Positions 13,641-14,959 of a stretch of DNA of 14,959 bases are shown here, piece by piece. The stretch is taken from positions 1 through 14,959 of the forward strand of contig JALRFN010000083.1 of assembly GCA_023268425.1 (NCBI GenBank), written 5' to 3'. The stretch comes from Burkholderiaceae bacterium (lineage in GTDB: Bacteria; Pseudomonadota; Gammaproteobacteria; Burkholderiales; Burkholderiaceae_C). Numbering within the stretch: the first letter of the stretch is position 1; every line of letters starts with the position of its first letter. The notes beneath the pieces are model-generated. The model worked only from the letters and a program-made list of their open reading frames with translations. It was not told the DNA's origin and searched no databases. The position numbers and the translations under genes are program-made.

Positions 13641-14262
13641 CCAGCGGCCCCGTGGCCCAAGGGCGAAAGCGCAGGCGAAACGCGGCCAAAACCGCCCTGT
13701 CGGGTATATCTGGGCTATTGTCATAGCCAAAGCGCGCACAATCGGCACGAAAGGCCGCCATATCAGGCTGCGGCATTGGCGTGGCCAGGGGCCCGGGCCA
13801 AATAGCCAGCCCTATGCGGGCCAAGCCCTGCCAGTCAAATTTTGCGCCGGGGTCTTGTTTGCGGGTTGGCGCCATGTCGGAATGGCCTATTACCCCATGG
13901 GCCGGTATCTGCCAACGCTGCAAGATGCCCCGCAATAGCTGCGCCAGCGCCTGCATCTGGGCCTGGGCAAAGGGGTGGGCGCCGGTGTTGTCCAGCTCGA
14001 TCCCCACGGAATGCGAGTTTACATCGCAAATCGCCCCCCAGCGGCCTGCGCCTGCGTGCCATGCGCGCTGCGCCTCGTCGACCAGCTGCCAGATCTGGCC
14101 ATTATTGCCGATCAGGTAATGGGCTGAAACCTCGGCTGCGGGGTCGCACAGCCGCTCTAGCGCGGGCTGTGCGCCTTGCATGGCCGTGTAGTGGATAACC
14201 ACCAAAGAGGGGCGCGCGCCACCACGGCGCGGCCCGAAATTGGGGGAGGGTTGCCAGATCAC
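13624..14262 (-). CDS. N-acetylmuramoyl-L-alanine amidase (AmpD/Amidase_2 type), C-terminus missing
   Basis: This zinc amidase cleaves the bond between N-acetylmuramic acid and L-alanine in muropeptides. About 213 residues are present. The Amidase_2 landmarks are all visible: VVIHYTAM with zinc ligand His24, SAHYLIGNNGQIWQLV (46-61), AWHAG (68-72), SHSVGIELDNTG (83-94), GHSDMAPTRKQDPG with His127 and Asp137, and a C-terminal PG-binding-like end (LAAFRLRFRPWATGPL, 192-207). The GTG at 14262 is the start, because the only in-frame upstream codons lead directly to the lipoprotein stop. The frame continues past 13624 to 13330 but encodes antisense of the M20 gene. Probably some 10-30 native residues are lost at the junction. 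No signal peptide is present, so it is cytoplasmic like AmpD. It follows the lipoprotein gene by 6 bases. Confidence 0.9.
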
Positions 14263-14268
14263 GCGCGT

Positions 14269-14955
14269 TTAGTTTTGCCGCGCCAGGCGGAAAGGTGCGG
14301 GATCCCATGCGCAGGCAAACCCGTCACCATCGGGGTCAAGCCCCATGCGGTCACGCTCGGGGCCGCCTTTGGCCAGAAAATCGGCCTGCGCCAGATCGGG
14401 CGAGGGGTATTTGCCGCAATTGCGCGCATAGCGGGTTTGCGAGGCAATCCCGCCCCTTGTATACAGCGCCTCGCCCTTGGCATTTTGGGTGTTCAGCGCG
14501 AAATCTACAATATTCGGCCCGCTTGCACCGCTGCGCGATGGCAGTTCGGTTGGGGCGATCACCTGATATTGGGCGCGGTTTTGCGCCAGGCGTTCAGCGT
14601 CGGTTTCGATGCTGCGCAGGCTAGAGACGTCTTGAAAATCGTTTTCCTGCGAAATCCCCGCGGCATTGACTGCCACTGGCGGCGGGTTTGCGGGGCTGGC
14701 CTCGACCGGCGGCACGCCAGAGTTTAGCGCGGCGGCTGTGGCTGCGGCCAGCGCCTCGGCCTCGGATTGCTGGGGCGATGCCGCCTCGAGCGGCAAGCCG
14801 TTGGTGCCGGGCAGTTGGCCTTGCAGCGCCGCCTCGCGCGCGGCTTGCTGTTGGGCATAGCTTTGGTTAAGGCCAGCGCCGCTGTCGGGACCAGTGGCAA
14901 CGCAGGCGGCCAAGGCCGCCAGCGCTGCGCTGGAAACTAGAAATCGCTTCATCAT
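14269..14955 (-). CDS. Lipoprotein with C-terminal Excalibur-like calcium-binding motif
   Basis: This 228-residue exported protein starts MMKRFLVSSAALAALAAC, with a lipobox LAAC giving Cys18 as the acylated residue. The gene is complete: ATG at 14955, or the second ATG at 14952. Residues 19-130 are low-complexity Ala/Gln/Pro-rich linker. The C-terminal about 50 residues hold CGKYPSPDLAQADFLAKGG (180-198) and DRMGLDPDGDGFACAWDPAP (202-221). The DPDGDG loop (Asp207, Asp209, Asp211) and the cysteine pair Cys180/Cys215 match the Excalibur type of small calcium-binding module. The type of protein and its pairing with an amidase suit Rhodobacteraceae. Its role is unknown; cell-envelope attachment near a peptidoglycan-recycling amidase is suggested by the 6-base spacing to the downstream gene. 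Confidence 0.85.
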   Translation of the reverse strand: MMKRFLVSSAALAALAACVATGPDSGAGLNQSYAQQQAAREAALQGQLPGTNGLPLEAASPQQSEAEALAAATAAALNSGVPPVEASPANPPPVAVNAAGISQENDFQDVSSLRSIETDAERLAQNRAQYQVIAPTELPSRSGASGPNIVDFALNTQNAKGEALYTRGGIASQTRYARNCGKYPSPDLAQADFLAKGGPERDRMGLDPDGDGFACAWDPAPFRLARQN

Positions 14956-14959
14956 TGGG

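Noticed and set aside
13630..13938. Chimeric C-terminal part of the amidohydrolase reading frame as a novel domain
   Set aside because: It is exactly antisense to the amidase coding sequence with its zinc-ligand motifs, so it is a fusion artefact of the junction.
1..14959. CRISPR arrays, tRNA or rRNA genes, insertion sequences, integrases
   Set aside because: No direct-repeat arrays, cloverleaf sequences, rRNA motifs or transposase signatures were seen on either strand.

Overview
Most of this window (about bases 1-13,628) reads as one stretch of a moderately GC-rich betaproteobacterial chromosome, probably Burkholderiales, Comamonadaceae-like. The grounds are the gene families present (DUF3348/DUF802/DUF2894, a TAXI-type TRAP transporter, LysR regulators), heavy use of TTG for leucine, and protein sequences that look like that group. 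The last about 1.3 kb (about 13,630-14,959) looks alphaproteobacterial (Rhodobacteraceae-like). The two parts meet inside two truncated genes, so the window is either an assembly/cloning chimera or a very recent illegitimate recombination.

Layout, left to right. (1) 2-760: the 3' part of glmS. (2) 804-5632, same strand: a tight four-gene block DUF3348 - DUF802 - OmpA/MotB-like - DUF2894. The middle pair has the architecture of an ion-driven MotA/MotB, ExbB/ExbD or ZorA/ZorB motor: a four-helix MotA/TolQ/ExbB-type membrane protein carrying a very long cysteine-free, Gln/Ala-rich coiled tail, and a single-span protein with a membrane aspartate and a peptidoglycan-binding OmpA domain. The flanking DUF proteins are probable cytoplasmic partners. 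This block is the best candidate here for a poorly described system. (3) 5757-8508: a TAXI-family solute-binding protein and a fused 4TM/12TM TRAP permease. (4) 8568-11076, minus strand: a four-gene operon (class III extradiol-type dioxygenase, cytochrome b561, two different YceI lipocalin-like proteins) diverging from a LysR regulator at 11153-12052. The 76-bp divergent gap carries overlapping inverted repeats. (5) 12219-13133, minus: a second LysR regulator, diverging from the first 76 codons of an M20-type amidohydrolase (13402-13629). (6) After the junction, minus strand: a lipoprotein with a C-terminal Excalibur-like calcium-binding motif and, 6 bases downstream, a 3'-truncated AmpD-type N-acetylmuramoyl-L-alanine amidase.

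How the genes may work together: GlmS supplies amino-sugar for peptidoglycan, and the motor block next to it should be anchored in peptidoglycan by its OmpA domain. The TAXI/TRAP pair is a self-contained periplasmic-binding-protein transporter of unknown substrate. The dioxygenase/b561/YceI operon looks like a membrane redox or lipophilic-cofactor unit controlled by the divergent LysR protein. LysR no. 2 probably controls the interrupted amidohydrolase. All family names come from recognition of sequence motifs; no database search was run.
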